A stretch of DNA of 64,000 nucleotides from Flaviflexus ciconiae (lineage in GTDB: Bacteria > Actinomycetota > Actinomycetes > Actinomycetales > Actinomycetaceae). Under the pieces are notes generated by a model. That model worked only from the letters and a program-made list of their open reading frames with translations, was not told where the DNA came from and ran no database searches. Numbering within the stretch: position 1 is the first letter of the stretch; each line of letters opens with the position of its first letter. Of this stretch, positions 25,846 through 35,434 are shown piece by piece. Where the stretch lies: contig NZ_CP034593.1 of NCBI RefSeq assembly GCF_003971195.1, forward strand, positions 1,302,001 to 1,366,000. Direction: 5' to 3'. The position numbers and the translations under genes were made by a program.

Positions 25846-26688
25846 CTACTCGGCACCGACGCGGACGCGTGCGAAACCGGTGATGGTGCCACCAGCGGCC
25901 TGGACGACCTGGGCGACCGACTGCTTCGGATCGCGGGCGTAGGCCTGGTCGAGCAGAACAATCTGCTTGAAGAAGCCGCCGAGACGCCCCTCAACGATCT
26001 TGGCGATAGCCTGCTCCGGCTTGCCCTCTGCACGGGTGACCTCTTCAGCAATGCGACGCTCGTTCTCGACAACATCGGCCGGGACGGAGTCACGGTCGAG
26101 GTACGAGGGGTTGAGAGCAGCAATGTGAACCGCGACGTCGTGTGCAATGCCGGCGCCTGCGGCGTCGGTTGCAACAAGAACGCCAACCTGCGGGGGCAGG
26201 TCCGTCGCGGTGCGGTGCATGTAGGCAGCAACGTTCTCACCGGAAACGGTGGCGACGTGGCCGATCTCGATCTTCTCGCCGATTGCTGCCTGCATGGCGT
26301 TGAGGCCGTCCTCGACGGTGCCCTCGTCCAGCTTGGCTGCGAGAAGCTCGTCAACCGTCTTTGCACCCGATGCGACAGCGGCCTCGAGGACGTTGTCAGC
26401 GAAGGTCACGAACTTGTCGTTCTTTGCAACGAAGTCGGTCTCCGAGTTGAGCTCGATGAGGACGCCGGTCTGGCCGTCGGCCGAGTCAACAACCTTCGAG
26501 ACAACGAGGCCTGCGGAAGCGGTACGTCCCTCGCGCTTGGCGATGGACTTGAGGCCCTTCAGGCGAAGGAGTTCCTCGGCGCGGGCGGGATCGCCCTCGG
26601 CCTCGGCAAGTGCGTTCTTGACGTCGAGCATGCCTGCGCCGGTCTTCTCGCGCAGAGCCTTGATATCGGCAGCGGTGTAGTTAGCCAT
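25846..26688 (-). CDS. tsf: translation elongation factor Ts
   Basis: 280 residues, full length. EF-Ts is the guanine-nucleotide exchange factor of EF-Tu. The N-terminal UBA-like domain has the signature KALREKTGAGMLDVKNAL and the second signature EGRTASAGLV. The core domain carries the conserved LIELNSETDFVAKND. It follows rpsB by 13 bases in the usual rpsB-tsf operon. Confidence 0.97.
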   Translation of the reverse strand: MANYTAADIKALREKTGAGMLDVKNALAEAEGDPARAEELLRLKGLKSIAKREGRTASAGLVVSKVVDSADGQTGVLIELNSETDFVAKNDKFVTFADNVLEAAVASGAKTVDELLAAKLDEGTVEDGLNAMQAAIGEKIEIGHVATVSGENVAAYMHRTATDLPPQVGVLVATDAAGAGIAHDVAVHIAALNPSYLDRDSVPADVVENERRIAEEVTRAEGKPEQAIAKIVEGRLGGFFKQIVLLDQAYARDPKQSVAQVVQAAGGTITGFARVRVGAE

Positions 26689-26701
26689 GAATGGTTACCT
26701 C

Positions 26702-27613
26702 TCAGGCCTTGTCAGCTTCTGTGGTGGTCTCCGCCTCGGGGGCGGCGTCAGTCTGAGCCTCTACTGCCTCAGCAGCGGCCGGCTCCTGCGTTGCCTCGGG
26801 GGCAGCAGTCTCCTCGGTAGCGGCCTCTTCGGCGGCAACCTTGTCGTCGTGAGCGTCAGCCTTGGCGAGCATCTCGCGCTCCCACTCGGGCATGGGCTCT
26901 TCCTCGGTCGTGGCTTCGCCACCGGCGCGCTGGATCTTGCCAGCAGCAACGGCGTCAGCAACAACGCGGGTCAGCAGCGAGACGGAACGGATCGCGTCAT
27001 CGTTGCCGGGAATACGGTAGTCGACCTCATCCGGGTCACAGTTCGTGTCGAGGATAGCGACAACGGGGATGTTGAGCTTCTGAGCCTCGGAGACCGCGAG
27101 GTGCTCCTTCTTGGTGTCAACGATCCAGATGGCGGAAGGAATCTTGTTCATGTTCCGGATACCGCCGAGGGTACGCTCAAGCTTTTCCTTCTCACGCGAC
27201 ATCATGAGAAGTTCCTTCTTGGTGAGCCCGGAGCCAGCAACGTCGTCGAAGTCGACGAGCTCAAGCTCCTTGAGGCGCTGAAGGCGCTGGTGAACAGTGG
27301 AGAAATTGGTGAGCATACCGCCGAGCCAACGCTCGGTCACGTAGGGCATGCCAACGCGCGAAGCCTGCTCGACAATGGCCTCCTGGGCCTGCTTCTTCGT
27401 TCCGACAAAGAGGATCGTGCCACCGTGAGCAACGGTCTCCTTGACGAAGTCGTAGGTGCGTTCGATGTCCTCAACGGTCTTCTCGAGGTCAATGATGTAG
27501 ATGCCGTTGCGCTCGGTGAGAATGAAGCGCTTCATCTTGGGGTTCCAGCGACGGGTCTGGTGCCCGAAGTGGACGCCGCTCTCAAGGAGCTGGCGCATGG
27601 TAACGACTGCCAT
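26702..27613 (-). CDS. rpsB: 30S ribosomal protein S2
   Basis: 303 residues. The S2 body is canonical: [32 protein letters not shown] [29 protein letters not shown] and [13 protein letters not shown]. The C-terminus carries an extra acidic, Ala/Glu/Thr-rich tail of about 70 residues ([18 protein letters not shown] in part), probably disordered. First gene of the rpsB-tsf operon; GAAAGG precedes the ATG. Confidence 0.97.
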   Translation of the reverse strand: MAVVTMRQLLESGVHFGHQTRRWNPKMKRFILTERNGIYIIDLEKTVEDIERTYDFVKETVAHGGTILFVGTKKQAQEAIVEQASRVGMPYVTERWLGGMLTNFSTVHQRLQRLKELELVDFDDVAGSGLTKKELLMMSREKEKLERTLGGIRNMNKIPSAIWIVDTKKEHLAVSEAQKLNIPVVAILDTNCDPDEVDYRIPGNDDAIRSVSLLTRVVADAVAAGKIQRAGGEATTEEEPMPEWEREMLAKADAHDDKVAAEEAATEETAAPEATQEPAAAEAVEAQTDAAPEAETTTEADKA

Positions 27614-28113
27614 GTGTAGCCTTTCGTTGCGCTATTGCGCGGTTTCCAGTTAACTGACGTGAACCGGGTGGTCCCGTCCCTAGTGCCCGGCGACGACGGA
27701 CCGCTGATGCGGACTGGAATCGTCGGTGTGTTCGGACACGCGAAGTCATTCGGATAAACCGAATGCCCACCTATCCTAGCGGAAAACCGCACCAAACCAC
27801 CACGCTCTCGGTCCTCCCCAGCTGTGATCCTCGTCCACAAACCACAGGCCAAGCCGAGCATCCTGAGACAGTCTTAGGAAAATAACAGCGATGGTCGAAA
27901 TCCGCACTCGATGCGGATGTGTGCCTGCCGGATGACGGCCGGGGTGACTATCTGGAGCAACGGCAACGGACTGGTCAGCAGGAACTCCAACGTAAAAATT
28001 GCTCTTGTCATTCTCGGAACTCACGATACGTCCACACGTGGGGAATGATTGACCGTTCCCCCGGGGGTTCTCCCCCGCATCTGTGTCAAGCTCGCTAGCT
28101 CGAGACTTCAGGC
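27614..28113. other. 500-bp divergent region of rpsB and M23 gene
   Basis: No gene can be supported. It must contain the rpsB-tsf promoter on the minus strand and the promoter of the peptidase gene on the plus strand. A small inverted repeat (ATCCGCA 27900-27906, TGCGGAT 27912-27918) is present. The open frames here (27532-27861, 27776-28144) lack start signals and protein character. Confidence 0.5.
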
Positions 28114-28984
28114 ATGAAGATCTCAATCCTGCTTGCCCTGACACTCCTTCCCGTCGCCTCGCTTGCTCCGACCACGCTTGAGAATCCAGGTAGTTTTATC
28201 GCCTCGGACTCGGCGGAGCCGGTGGCCAGCACTGCACCGATCAGCTCAGTTCCGCCACCCAGTACTTCTTCACCAGCAAATTCACCAGCAAATTTCTTCT
28301 TGCCGCGGTCCGCGACCTACACATCGTCGTCCAGTCTCGTCGCACCGCAGTTCAGTATTGATCCCCCAGGAGAGCCACTCACCTGCTGGAGAATGACTCG
28401 GGCAAGCAATATCGGGCCAGCAAGGTCCTTCTGTCCCAGAGCTTTCGCTCTATCCGTCTCCAGAGCAGAGCGGGCTGCAAACGCCGCAGTTGTTCTCAGC
28501 GCGGTCTTCGCCGGCCGACAATTTTCGTGTCGAGGACGGAGCGCGAGGATTCACGTCATCAGCGGCTCCGATAGGAATTGATGATTTCGACTGGCCAACA
28601 TCTTCCAAGACCGTCCTGCGCGGCTTTGATCGGCTGGAGCACAACTGGCTCTCCGGTCATCGCGGAGTCGACCTGGCATCGCGGTCCGGCGAGAAGATCC
28701 GGGCGGCCGGGCCTGGCCGTGTTGTTTACTCGGGGCTCGTCGTTGACAACAACGTGGTGTCGATCGAGCACTCCACCGGTATCCGAACGACATACATGCC
28801 GGTGGACCCATCGGTCTCTATCGGCGACTGGGTCAATACGGGCGATGTCATCGGCACGATTGAGGAAGGACATTGTCTTCTCGGTACCTGTCTTCACTGG
28901 GGCGCCAAGAGAGGGGACCGTTATTACGATCCCCTCTCTCTTCTCGACGCTGTCGAGATCAGGCTCTATCCCGTCAGCAAGTAG
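28114..28984 (+). CDS. M23-type peptidoglycan peptidase, frameshifted as read
   Basis: The ATG at 28114 opens a signal peptide (KISILLALTLLPVASLA) and a Ser/Pro-rich linker in frame 1. The catalytic domain lies in frame 2 (from about 28397 on), with the LytM/M23 zinc motifs HRGVDLAS, IRAAGPGRVVYSG and HWGAKRG. Frame 2 also gives a natural linker just before it (PELSLYPSPEQSGLQTPQLF), while frame 1 turns into Cys/Trp/Arg-rich sequence, so one protein is split by a frame change between 28397 and about 28480. The span is one base over a multiple of three (871). The catalytic frame has no signal peptide of its own. It cuts cell-wall peptide bridges if intact. Confidence 0.65.
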
Positions 28985-29025
28985 AAGGTGACGATCAACC
29001 CGCTACTTTGGAATAGGTGGTCCTC

Positions 29026-29961
29026 TTATTGAGGCGAAGGAGCGGATATGGGCTTGGTGGCCCTCCCATATCCACTCCTCCAGATATAGGCCACGAGAAC
29101 GATGACGGTCCCAGACAGGATGACCGCCCACCAGGGAAATCCTGGAATCTCGGGAGCATCAAAAGCTGTTTCGACGTCATGGATCGGCGTGGGTGTGACT
29201 CGTTCTCCGGTGACAAGAATGCGGTGCGAGTTGATGCCGAGCGGGGTGCACGTCACGAGAGTGATGAGGTCCCGCTCGGGATCTGCGAAGATCGCCTCCG
29301 TTTGATCAGGCTCGATGACCTGAACGCTGACGACCCTATAGGTCAGTACTTCATCGAGAACAAGGACGGAGAAAGTGTCGCCTTCCTCTGCCATATCCAG
29401 GTTGTTGAAGAGTGTCGATTCGGGGAGTCCCCGGTGCGCGGTGAGCACGGAGCGAGTTCCAACCCCTCCGACCGGAAGGGAGGTCCCCTCAAGGTGGCCC
29501 ACGCCCTTCTCCAACGTCGTATCGCTCGTTCCGTGATAGATCGGTAGATCGATTGTCAAGTCGTCATAGCGGAGCCGGCCCATGAATCCTCCGCCTGTCA
29601 GGGCAAGGAGTTCCTCATAGTCAAAGCCGCCGTCAGCAAACGTTCCCTCACCGGTGGCAACGTTCGTGTTTGCTTCGTAGATTGCGCCCGACGCTAGGGC
29701 GTCGTTGTAGGCATGGGCCAGTTCGAGCTCACTATTGGCCAGAACCGGATCGTTCTGCGGCGGCTGGTCCATCCTCTCCCTCATCAGCTCAATGACTCTT
29801 GACTGCTCGCGCTGCGAGAACCATGAAGCGATCTGCGGATAGAGGGTGACGAGAACACCGGCGAGGATGACGAGGCAGGCGATTGACTGTGCCCACGGGA
29901 ACCGCCACCGGCGCTGTGCCGGGACCTCCCGTTGCGAGACAACCGTGCCTGCCACTGTCAC
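29026..29961 (-). CDS. class C sortase, pilus-polymerising
   Basis: 311 residues. An N-terminal membrane helix (about 25-42) and a C-terminal helix (about 273-292) flank the sortase barrel, the class C topology. Catalytic residues are visible: His176 in LTAHRGLP, Cys238 in LVTCTPLG and Arg247 in SHRILVTGER. The lid region before the barrel lacks the usual DP[FW] motif. It links pilin subunits through their LPXTG signals to a pilin-motif lysine. It is last in the operon behind the pilin gene, from which a strong hairpin separates it. Confidence 0.93.
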   Translation of the reverse strand: MTVAGTVVSQREVPAQRRWRFPWAQSIACLVILAGVLVTLYPQIASWFSQREQSRVIELMRERMDQPPQNDPVLANSELELAHAYNDALASGAIYEANTNVATGEGTFADGGFDYEELLALTGGGFMGRLRYDDLTIDLPIYHGTSDTTLEKGVGHLEGTSLPVGGVGTRSVLTAHRGLPESTLFNNLDMAEEGDTFSVLVLDEVLTYRVVSVQVIEPDQTEAIFADPERDLITLVTCTPLGINSHRILVTGERVTPTPIHDVETAFDAPEIPGFPWWAVILSGTVIVLVAYIWRSGYGRATKPISAPSPQ

Positions 29962-29983
29962 TACCTTTCATTTGCTTCCGGGA

Positions 29984-30017
29984 GGGTTGTGGCGGCGGAA
30001 TCCCGCCGCCACAACCC
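29984..30017 (-). terminator. 15-bp hairpin between pilin and sortase genes
   Basis: A perfect 15-bp stem (GGGTTGTGGCGGCGG at 29984-29998, with 30003-30017) and a 4-base loop. There is no T-tail on the minus strand. It lies between the pilin stop (30048) and the sortase start, so it may be a partial terminator or an mRNA stabiliser giving more pilin than sortase. Confidence 0.6.
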
Positions 30018-30047
30018 AACCATCACTGAATCGTTCCCGTTTGTTGA

Positions 30048-31553
30048 CTACTCGGTCTTGCGGCGACGGGTCAGAGCAAGAGCTCCACCGCCAATGCCAA
30101 CGAGAACCAGGCCACCAACGGTCATGAGCAGCGTGCCCTGAGCACCGGTGAGCGGAAGGTCCGGACCATCGGTCTTGGGGTTGACGATCGTCAATGCATT
30201 GACGTTGTTTTCACCAGCGCTGATGGTCACGGGGTTGGTGATAACACCTGCCGAGTGCCCGGAGGGGACCACGGTCTCGTAGACGCAGTAATCCTTGGTA
30301 GGTGAATTCAGCGGATCATCGGAGTTGGCAATCCACAGTCCGAGGGGCGACGTTGCCGGTGACGTGTAATCCCACAGGACAATGCCGTCATCACCCGATA
30401 CGCCGGTCGCCACCGGGTCACCGGTCGGGACCGTAGCGGGGCACTGAGTGCCAGCAGCATCGAACACCTGGAACTCAGCGCCCGCAAGAGGAAGCGCGGT
30501 TTCCGAGTCATCGGTCTTCAGGATTGAGAGCTGTCCCCAGTAGGTATGCGGCTCATCCTCACCCGGGACGGTGGTTCCGTTGAACTTGCTCGCATAGTCA
30601 TCGTTCGGGATCGACCCATTACCGACTGACGTGACGGTCGTATCGAACTCGATGATCAGGTTATTGCCCTGGTTATCATCAAGGAGGGCACGTCCGGATT
30701 CCGTCAGAGTCCAGACCGCATTCCCTTCCACGTTGTAGTGCGTTCCATCGACTAGAGGTGTGGCCGGATCACTATCGATCGTGACCGTCGACGAGCCTGG
30801 AACGTAGGTGAGCCGGGAATCGAGGGTATCCGTAATCACCGCTTCCGTGAAAGTCTCGTCGTTGTTCAACACCGGGATGGGCACATTCAGGGTCCAGGTG
30901 ACATCCGAGCCAACGACCAAATCAACCTGATCTTCGTCGATGGTCTTCGACGGCACGTCCATCAGCTGGTTCTTCGGATCGGCCACAACGTCGTAAGTCC
31001 AGCCAGCTCCGCCTTCCCCAAGGGAGGTCGGGATGGAGACGTAGAAGTCGGGAACCTTGGAAACGATCGGATGGTCTCCCGGGTCAGTTTCCTGAACCAG
31101 GTAGATTCCAACATCCAAAGTGAACGTCACCTTTCCGCCGACCGTCACAGCATCCTTTACGGTGGTGGTCAAGCAGAAGGGGTCCGCCGGCGCTGCGGGA
31201 GCACTGTCAAAGAGGTCTTCTAAGCCATCCCAATGACTCGCGTTCGTGAGGTCAAGAGGGACACATGTGCCCCCATCAACCTTCCCAACTCGGGTCACGG
31301 TGAACTCGACACCGTCAAGGAGATTGTCCCGGTCGGGTGTTTCCCCTTGGCCCACCGGGCCACCCGAATACTTGTTGATCGTCAGTGTGCCGTCATCGGG
31401 GGCTCCCGGCTGATCGGGGCCTATGTTGGTCCCGACGGGATCGTTCTCATCAGCCATCGCGGCTGTACCCACCCCAGCGAATCCAGCTAGTGCGAGTGCC
31501 AATGCACCGGCCCCAGCGGCAAATCGCCGTAATGCGGTGTGTTTCGTAGACAT
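30048..31553 (-). CDS. SpaH/EbpB-like major pilin, LPXTG-anchored
   Basis: 501 residues. The signal peptide (about 1-34, ALALALAGFAGVGTAAMA) is followed by Ig-like pilin domains. The pilin motif appears as WTYDVVADPKN (Lys194; the usual form is YPKN). An E-box, YCVYETVVPSGH, sits near residue 430, so intramolecular isopeptide bonds are likely. The sorting signal is LPLTG at 466-470, followed by a hydrophobic helix and RRRKTE. It is the shaft subunit of a sortase-assembled pilus. It is second in the operon after the VWA adhesin. Confidence 0.92.
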   Translation of the reverse strand: MSTKHTALRRFAAGAGALALALAGFAGVGTAAMADENDPVGTNIGPDQPGAPDDGTLTINKYSGGPVGQGETPDRDNLLDGVEFTVTRVGKVDGGTCVPLDLTNASHWDGLEDLFDSAPAAPADPFCLTTTVKDAVTVGGKVTFTLDVGIYLVQETDPGDHPIVSKVPDFYVSIPTSLGEGGAGWTYDVVADPKNQLMDVPSKTIDEDQVDLVVGSDVTWTLNVPIPVLNNDETFTEAVITDTLDSRLTYVPGSSTVTIDSDPATPLVDGTHYNVEGNAVWTLTESGRALLDDNQGNNLIIEFDTTVTSVGNGSIPNDDYASKFNGTTVPGEDEPHTYWGQLSILKTDDSETALPLAGAEFQVFDAAGTQCPATVPTGDPVATGVSGDDGIVLWDYTSPATSPLGLWIANSDDPLNSPTKDYCVYETVVPSGHSAGVITNPVTISAGENNVNALTIVNPKTDGPDLPLTGAQGTLLMTVGGLVLVGIGGGALALTRRRKTE

Positions 31554-31689
31554 TTCTACCGCTTCCTTTCTTTCCCTCGGCCGCCTGTGGCTTCGTAGAG
31601 GGTCGATATTTTTCTACTTTCCTTGCGGCCCGAGGCCGAATGCTTGCCGCTCACTTTGAGCCAATGAGCGCCGGTTGAGTCCAAACCCT

Positions 31690-34600
31690 CTACGCCACCT
31701 CCCTGCGGTTCTTGCGCAGGTGCGCGTAGCCCATGCCGCCCACTCCGAGAAGGAGAATCGACGGGCCAACAATCATGAAGAAATCGCGGCTCATGCCACC
31801 GGTCAACGGTAGGGCAGGCGGATCTCTTCGTTCATTTTCAACTGGGTCGAGGGTCACCTCGAGTGAGGCAGGGTCCTCTTTTCCAATGGTGAAGGTGATG
31901 GGGTCACTGTTCAGGTAGTAGCCTGCCGGCGCCTTCGTTTCGGTGAGCGTGTATTCACCCCAGGGCAAGTCCTCGATCTGGAACACGCCGGCTTCCAGGT
32001 CCGCATCGGGCCCAGCACAGGAATCAGCCGTGCAGTCGGTAATCGCTAGCACGTCACCGTCATTGAACAGGTCGGGGCCGGCAAGCTCCCATTCCGAGCC
32101 CGACAGCTTCGCACCAGAGTCATCGACCTTTGTCCACTCCACGCTGCCGAGTTCACGAAGGGTCGTGTTTGTCACGATGATCGTCGATGCCTGAGTAGCT
32201 GCCGTGACTGGATCGCCAATAGTCGGCTCCCCGTCCCAGCTGTAGGAGGGATCGTCTGCCACGGGAACGTCCGGACGTCCATTCTCATTGACAACTGAGC
32301 ATTCGGAACCAAGCGGGATCAGGTGCGTACCATCAGAGGCCCAGGTTTCACCGTCCTTGATCGGCCCCCATTGACCGGTGACAGTTTCATCGCCGAGAAC
32401 ACACTGCCAGTCCCCGCTGTATTCCAATTCAGAATCAGCAGTGCCGTCGACAATCTTCGTTACCTCGAAATTGCCGTACACGCGGTCGGCGGTGTTCGTG
32501 ACGACCACGTTGACGGCATCATTGGCCACGACAGTCGCGGAGTCAGCCGCTTCCGGGTACTCGATGGTCGGAGTTCCCCACTCCCATGACGTGTTGGGAA
32601 GGGCAGTATCATCCGGTCCCGTTTCAGTCACGGTACACCCGGAGCCAACCGGAATCTGGTTGGGGGGCACCGAACCAGATGCCTCTGTCAGGACTGCGGG
32701 GCCCTCCCCACTGGCGGTCCATGTGCCTGCGGCCGTCTCGTTTCCTCCGATGGAGCAGGCGTAGGTTCCAGTGAAGGACGCATCGTCAGCCGTCTCTGGC
32801 GGGACATTGAGATACTTTTTCTCAATGGTGAGTGCACCATGCTTGGGAGGTTCCTGATTCAAGACTGTGCAGGCAACGATGGAATCTACCTTCACATCGA
32901 CATCAAAAGCTAGGGCTCCCTTATTTGTGACCGGGACAGGTGCTCCACTTGCTTCACAGACTGCGTTGACACCGTTCTGTTGCACGAGCTCATATCCGGC
33001 TTGCTGAGTTTCAGTGACTGTGACTGTCCGTGAGGCTGTTGGATCCGTACCCAAATTCAGACGGAAGTTGACGGCTCCAGTCTCTTCATCAGTCACCCTT
33101 CCCAGTGAAGAAACAAGAGACTCATTGTCTGCGACCAGCACTGCGTCAGTCGTGGCAGCAGTGAAGAACCAGCCAGCGGGGGAAGAATCGATTATCTCAC
33201 CATCGGCGTCAACGATCTGCTTTGTTACGGAGACAGAGCCCCTGCAGTTCTTACGAGCAAGCTCTTCCAGCTGCTCTTCAAGTGCTTCGTAATTGGCAAC
33301 CAGGTAGTAGTCAGTACCTTCTATGTCGCCGGAAACATCCTTGATATTTTCCTCGTCGACACCGCTACCAACACCGAGCCCCATGACAAACGCGCCATTC
33401 GACTTCAGATCATTGGCCCGGAGAATCGCAGTATCAAGGTCGATTTGATCGAAACGTGTCCCGTAGTCATTATTTCCGGGCGGAGCACTTCCCGGGGTGC
33501 CGTAAGCGGTTGGTTTTCCATCGGTAATAAAAACGACCATGTCATAACCACCGGCAACCTGCCCAAGCCCAGCATCCCAGTTCGTTCCACCCTGAGCGCT
33601 GGTCGGGCGCGAAAGACCGTTGATGTGTGCACGAACCACGTCAGCACCGTCATCCGTCGCCACCGTTGTTGCGGGGAGATTTGTATTCGACCCCGCTGGG
33701 GCAAACGTTGCAAACGTATAGATGCCAACGCTTGAGGGCGTACCTTCAAGGGCGTCAATAAACGCCACTCCCGCATTCTTAGAGTTATCGACATCCCTAT
33801 CGCTCAACGAGTTTGATAGGTCGAAAACCAGAGCGATACTCAGGCCACACTGGTTGGGCAGTGCCGGGTTCGGCATCGGATTGACATTGACACTGACAAA
33901 TTGTTGCACAAACGTGCCGAAGCCATGAGTACTCTGGCCGTGTGCATTATTGAAACCCCCGGAATAACCAATACTCTTTTGATAATTGCTGGAAGGTCTT
34001 TCATAATTCGCCTCCCCATACGAGAACTGACCAGATTGTTGCGTGATCTGATATCTCGTATCGGTTACGACATTGTGTCCACCAAATTGCTTCACCAGGA
34101 ACTCACCCGGATCGGGATCTAGGTCTGGCCCGTCACACGGGGAGGCGATACAGTCGTCGACACTGGTAGCTCCTGCCCAACGTGCGAACCCACGATACTC
34201 GATAGTAAATGTCGCTCCGCCGACCGGGTTCCCACTTGCGTTCTTCACATCCCAATAGATGAAGGGGGGCGACGCCTCATCAGGCGAGCCCACCGCCATC
34301 GGCTCAATCGCGGCCTCACTGGCAAGCGACGACGCTTCACCATCTTCTTGACCCTCATCGATTCCAACCACGTCGTCTTGGACGACGATATCCTGCTCAT
34401 CAGCCAGGTCCCCTGAGCCTTCGTCACCAGGAATTGGCGTTGCCGGCTCGTCCGGTTCTTCAACGATGGGATCGTCCGGCTCGGGAGCGGTAACCGGATC
34501 GACGGGATCATCCGGTGTCGGCACGACTACTGGATCGACGGGATCATCCGGTGCCGGCACGACTACCGGATCGACAGGGTCCTCCACGGGAGAGTGGCTC

Positions 34601-34767
34601 TCAATCGGATCGGCGGGCTTCTCGATCTCGGCACCGCCGCCCGTCGTATCATCCGAATCTCCCGCTGCTGCCACGCTGAGCGGAGCGAGGCTCAAACCTA
34701 AGAGGGCGGCGGCGAGGGCCGCTGTCATCTGTGACCGCCAGTTATGTGATCGCATTGTTCTCTTCAT
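31690..34767 (-). CDS. VWA-domain pilus tip adhesin, LPXTG-anchored
   Basis: About 1,025 residues. A signal peptide (AALLGLSLAPLSVAAAG) leads to a Pro/Asp repeat region (PDDPVDPVVVP repeated) and an Ala/Glu-rich stretch. A VWA domain (about 300-490) has the metal-site DLSNSLSD and the VFITDGKPTAYG segment. SpaA-type/DUF5979-like modules follow (TKQIVDADGEII, KKYLNVPPE, TKIVDGTADSELEY, TKVDDSGAKL), each with Cys pairs. It ends LPLTG, a helix and RKNRREVA. The ATG at 34767 has GAGG eight bases upstream; a GTG three codons earlier is possible. First gene of the operon, divergent from a LuxR-type regulator. Confidence 0.88.
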   Translation of the reverse strand: MKRTMRSHNWRSQMTAALAAALLGLSLAPLSVAAAGDSDDTTGGGAEIEKPADPIESHSPVEDPVDPVVVPAPDDPVDPVVVPTPDDPVDPVTAPEPDDPIVEEPDEPATPIPGDEGSGDLADEQDIVVQDDVVGIDEGQEDGEASSLASEAAIEPMAVGSPDEASPPFIYWDVKNASGNPVGGATFTIEYRGFARWAGATSVDDCIASPCDGPDLDPDPGEFLVKQFGGHNVVTDTRYQITQQSGQFSYGEANYERPSSNYQKSIGYSGGFNNAHGQSTHGFGTFVQQFVSVNVNPMPNPALPNQCGLSIALVFDLSNSLSDRDVDNSKNAGVAFIDALEGTPSSVGIYTFATFAPAGSNTNLPATTVATDDGADVVRAHINGLSRPTSAQGGTNWDAGLGQVAGGYDMVVFITDGKPTAYGTPGSAPPGNNDYGTRFDQIDLDTAILRANDLKSNGAFVMGLGVGSGVDEENIKDVSGDIEGTDYYLVANYEALEEQLEELARKNCRGSVSVTKQIVDADGEIIDSSPAGWFFTAATTDAVLVADNESLVSSLGRVTDEETGAVNFRLNLGTDPTASRTVTVTETQQAGYELVQQNGVNAVCEASGAPVPVTNKGALAFDVDVKVDSIVACTVLNQEPPKHGALTIEKKYLNVPPETADDASFTGTYACSIGGNETAAGTWTASGEGPAVLTEASGSVPPNQIPVGSGCTVTETGPDDTALPNTSWEWGTPTIEYPEAADSATVVANDAVNVVVTNTADRVYGNFEVTKIVDGTADSELEYSGDWQCVLGDETVTGQWGPIKDGETWASDGTHLIPLGSECSVVNENGRPDVPVADDPSYSWDGEPTIGDPVTAATQASTIIVTNTTLRELGSVEWTKVDDSGAKLSGSEWELAGPDLFNDGDVLAITDCTADSCAGPDADLEAGVFQIEDLPWGEYTLTETKAPAGYYLNSDPITFTIGKEDPASLEVTLDPVENERRDPPALPLTGGMSRDFFMIVGPSILLLGVGGMGYAHLRKNRREVA

Positions 34768-35434
34768 GTCATTCACCTCGAGCGATGCCGGCCCGTTTGG
34801 TTACCGCGGACTGACGTAGGGCTTAGAAACGATTGGTCAATCGACCTCGTGTAAGCGGTGGACACGCAGAGTTTCGTGGCGATCGTGACCGTCGCCGTAG
34901 CAAAAAAGCGCTTCACACATGTATGTCGCACGACTACCCCCACCCAAACAGACAGCTTTATCCAAAGAGATGAGCCACCCGCTCGCTGCCGACTTCTATC
35001 CCCTTCTCGTCAAGAAGGCTGATAGTTCGGGTCCGGGCGGACTGCTCAGAAACCGAGACATCTTTTGTTCCGGTTTGCAGTTGATTCTTTGCCCTCGGGA
35101 CCACTTGCTCAATCGATATGCGCCTAAATCGTCCCGTTTTCATCATCAAATTATGAGAAATCTAGAAACTAATTGATGAAAATGACTGCTGGACTTAATG
35201 AATGAGAGTCCTTTATTGATGAGTAATCAGTACTGCCCGGATCGGATCACACCTGGATCACCCGGAAGCGCGCCACTCATCGTTTTTTTAATGAGACACG
35301 CCTGAATCCTTGCGTAATCACCGCAAAAGGCATACAGTCATTCCACGATCTTCTAATCGATCAGTCAGAGTCGTCCGGTGGTTCACACCTGGCAAGGGAG
35401 CCTGTCGGGCACCCCCCGAGCTGGAGAGTTAGCT
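34768..35434. other. 660-bp divergent control region, pilus operon / LuxR gene
   Basis: No gene. AT-rich boxes containing ATGAG or TGATGA recur at about 35151-35169, 35172-35180, 35194-35207, 35214-35230 and 35288-35296. Several also occur in the control region at 47829-48576. The span is long enough for separate promoters and several regulator sites. Confidence 0.5.
35153..35169. promoter_or_regulatory. candidate shared regulator box A
   Basis: ATGAGAAATCTAGAAAC, matching ATGAGAAACTAAGAAAC upstream of the paralogous regulator (48537-48553) at 14 of 17 positions. It lies 266 bases before the regulator start. A shared binding site is inferred, not shown. Confidence 0.35.
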
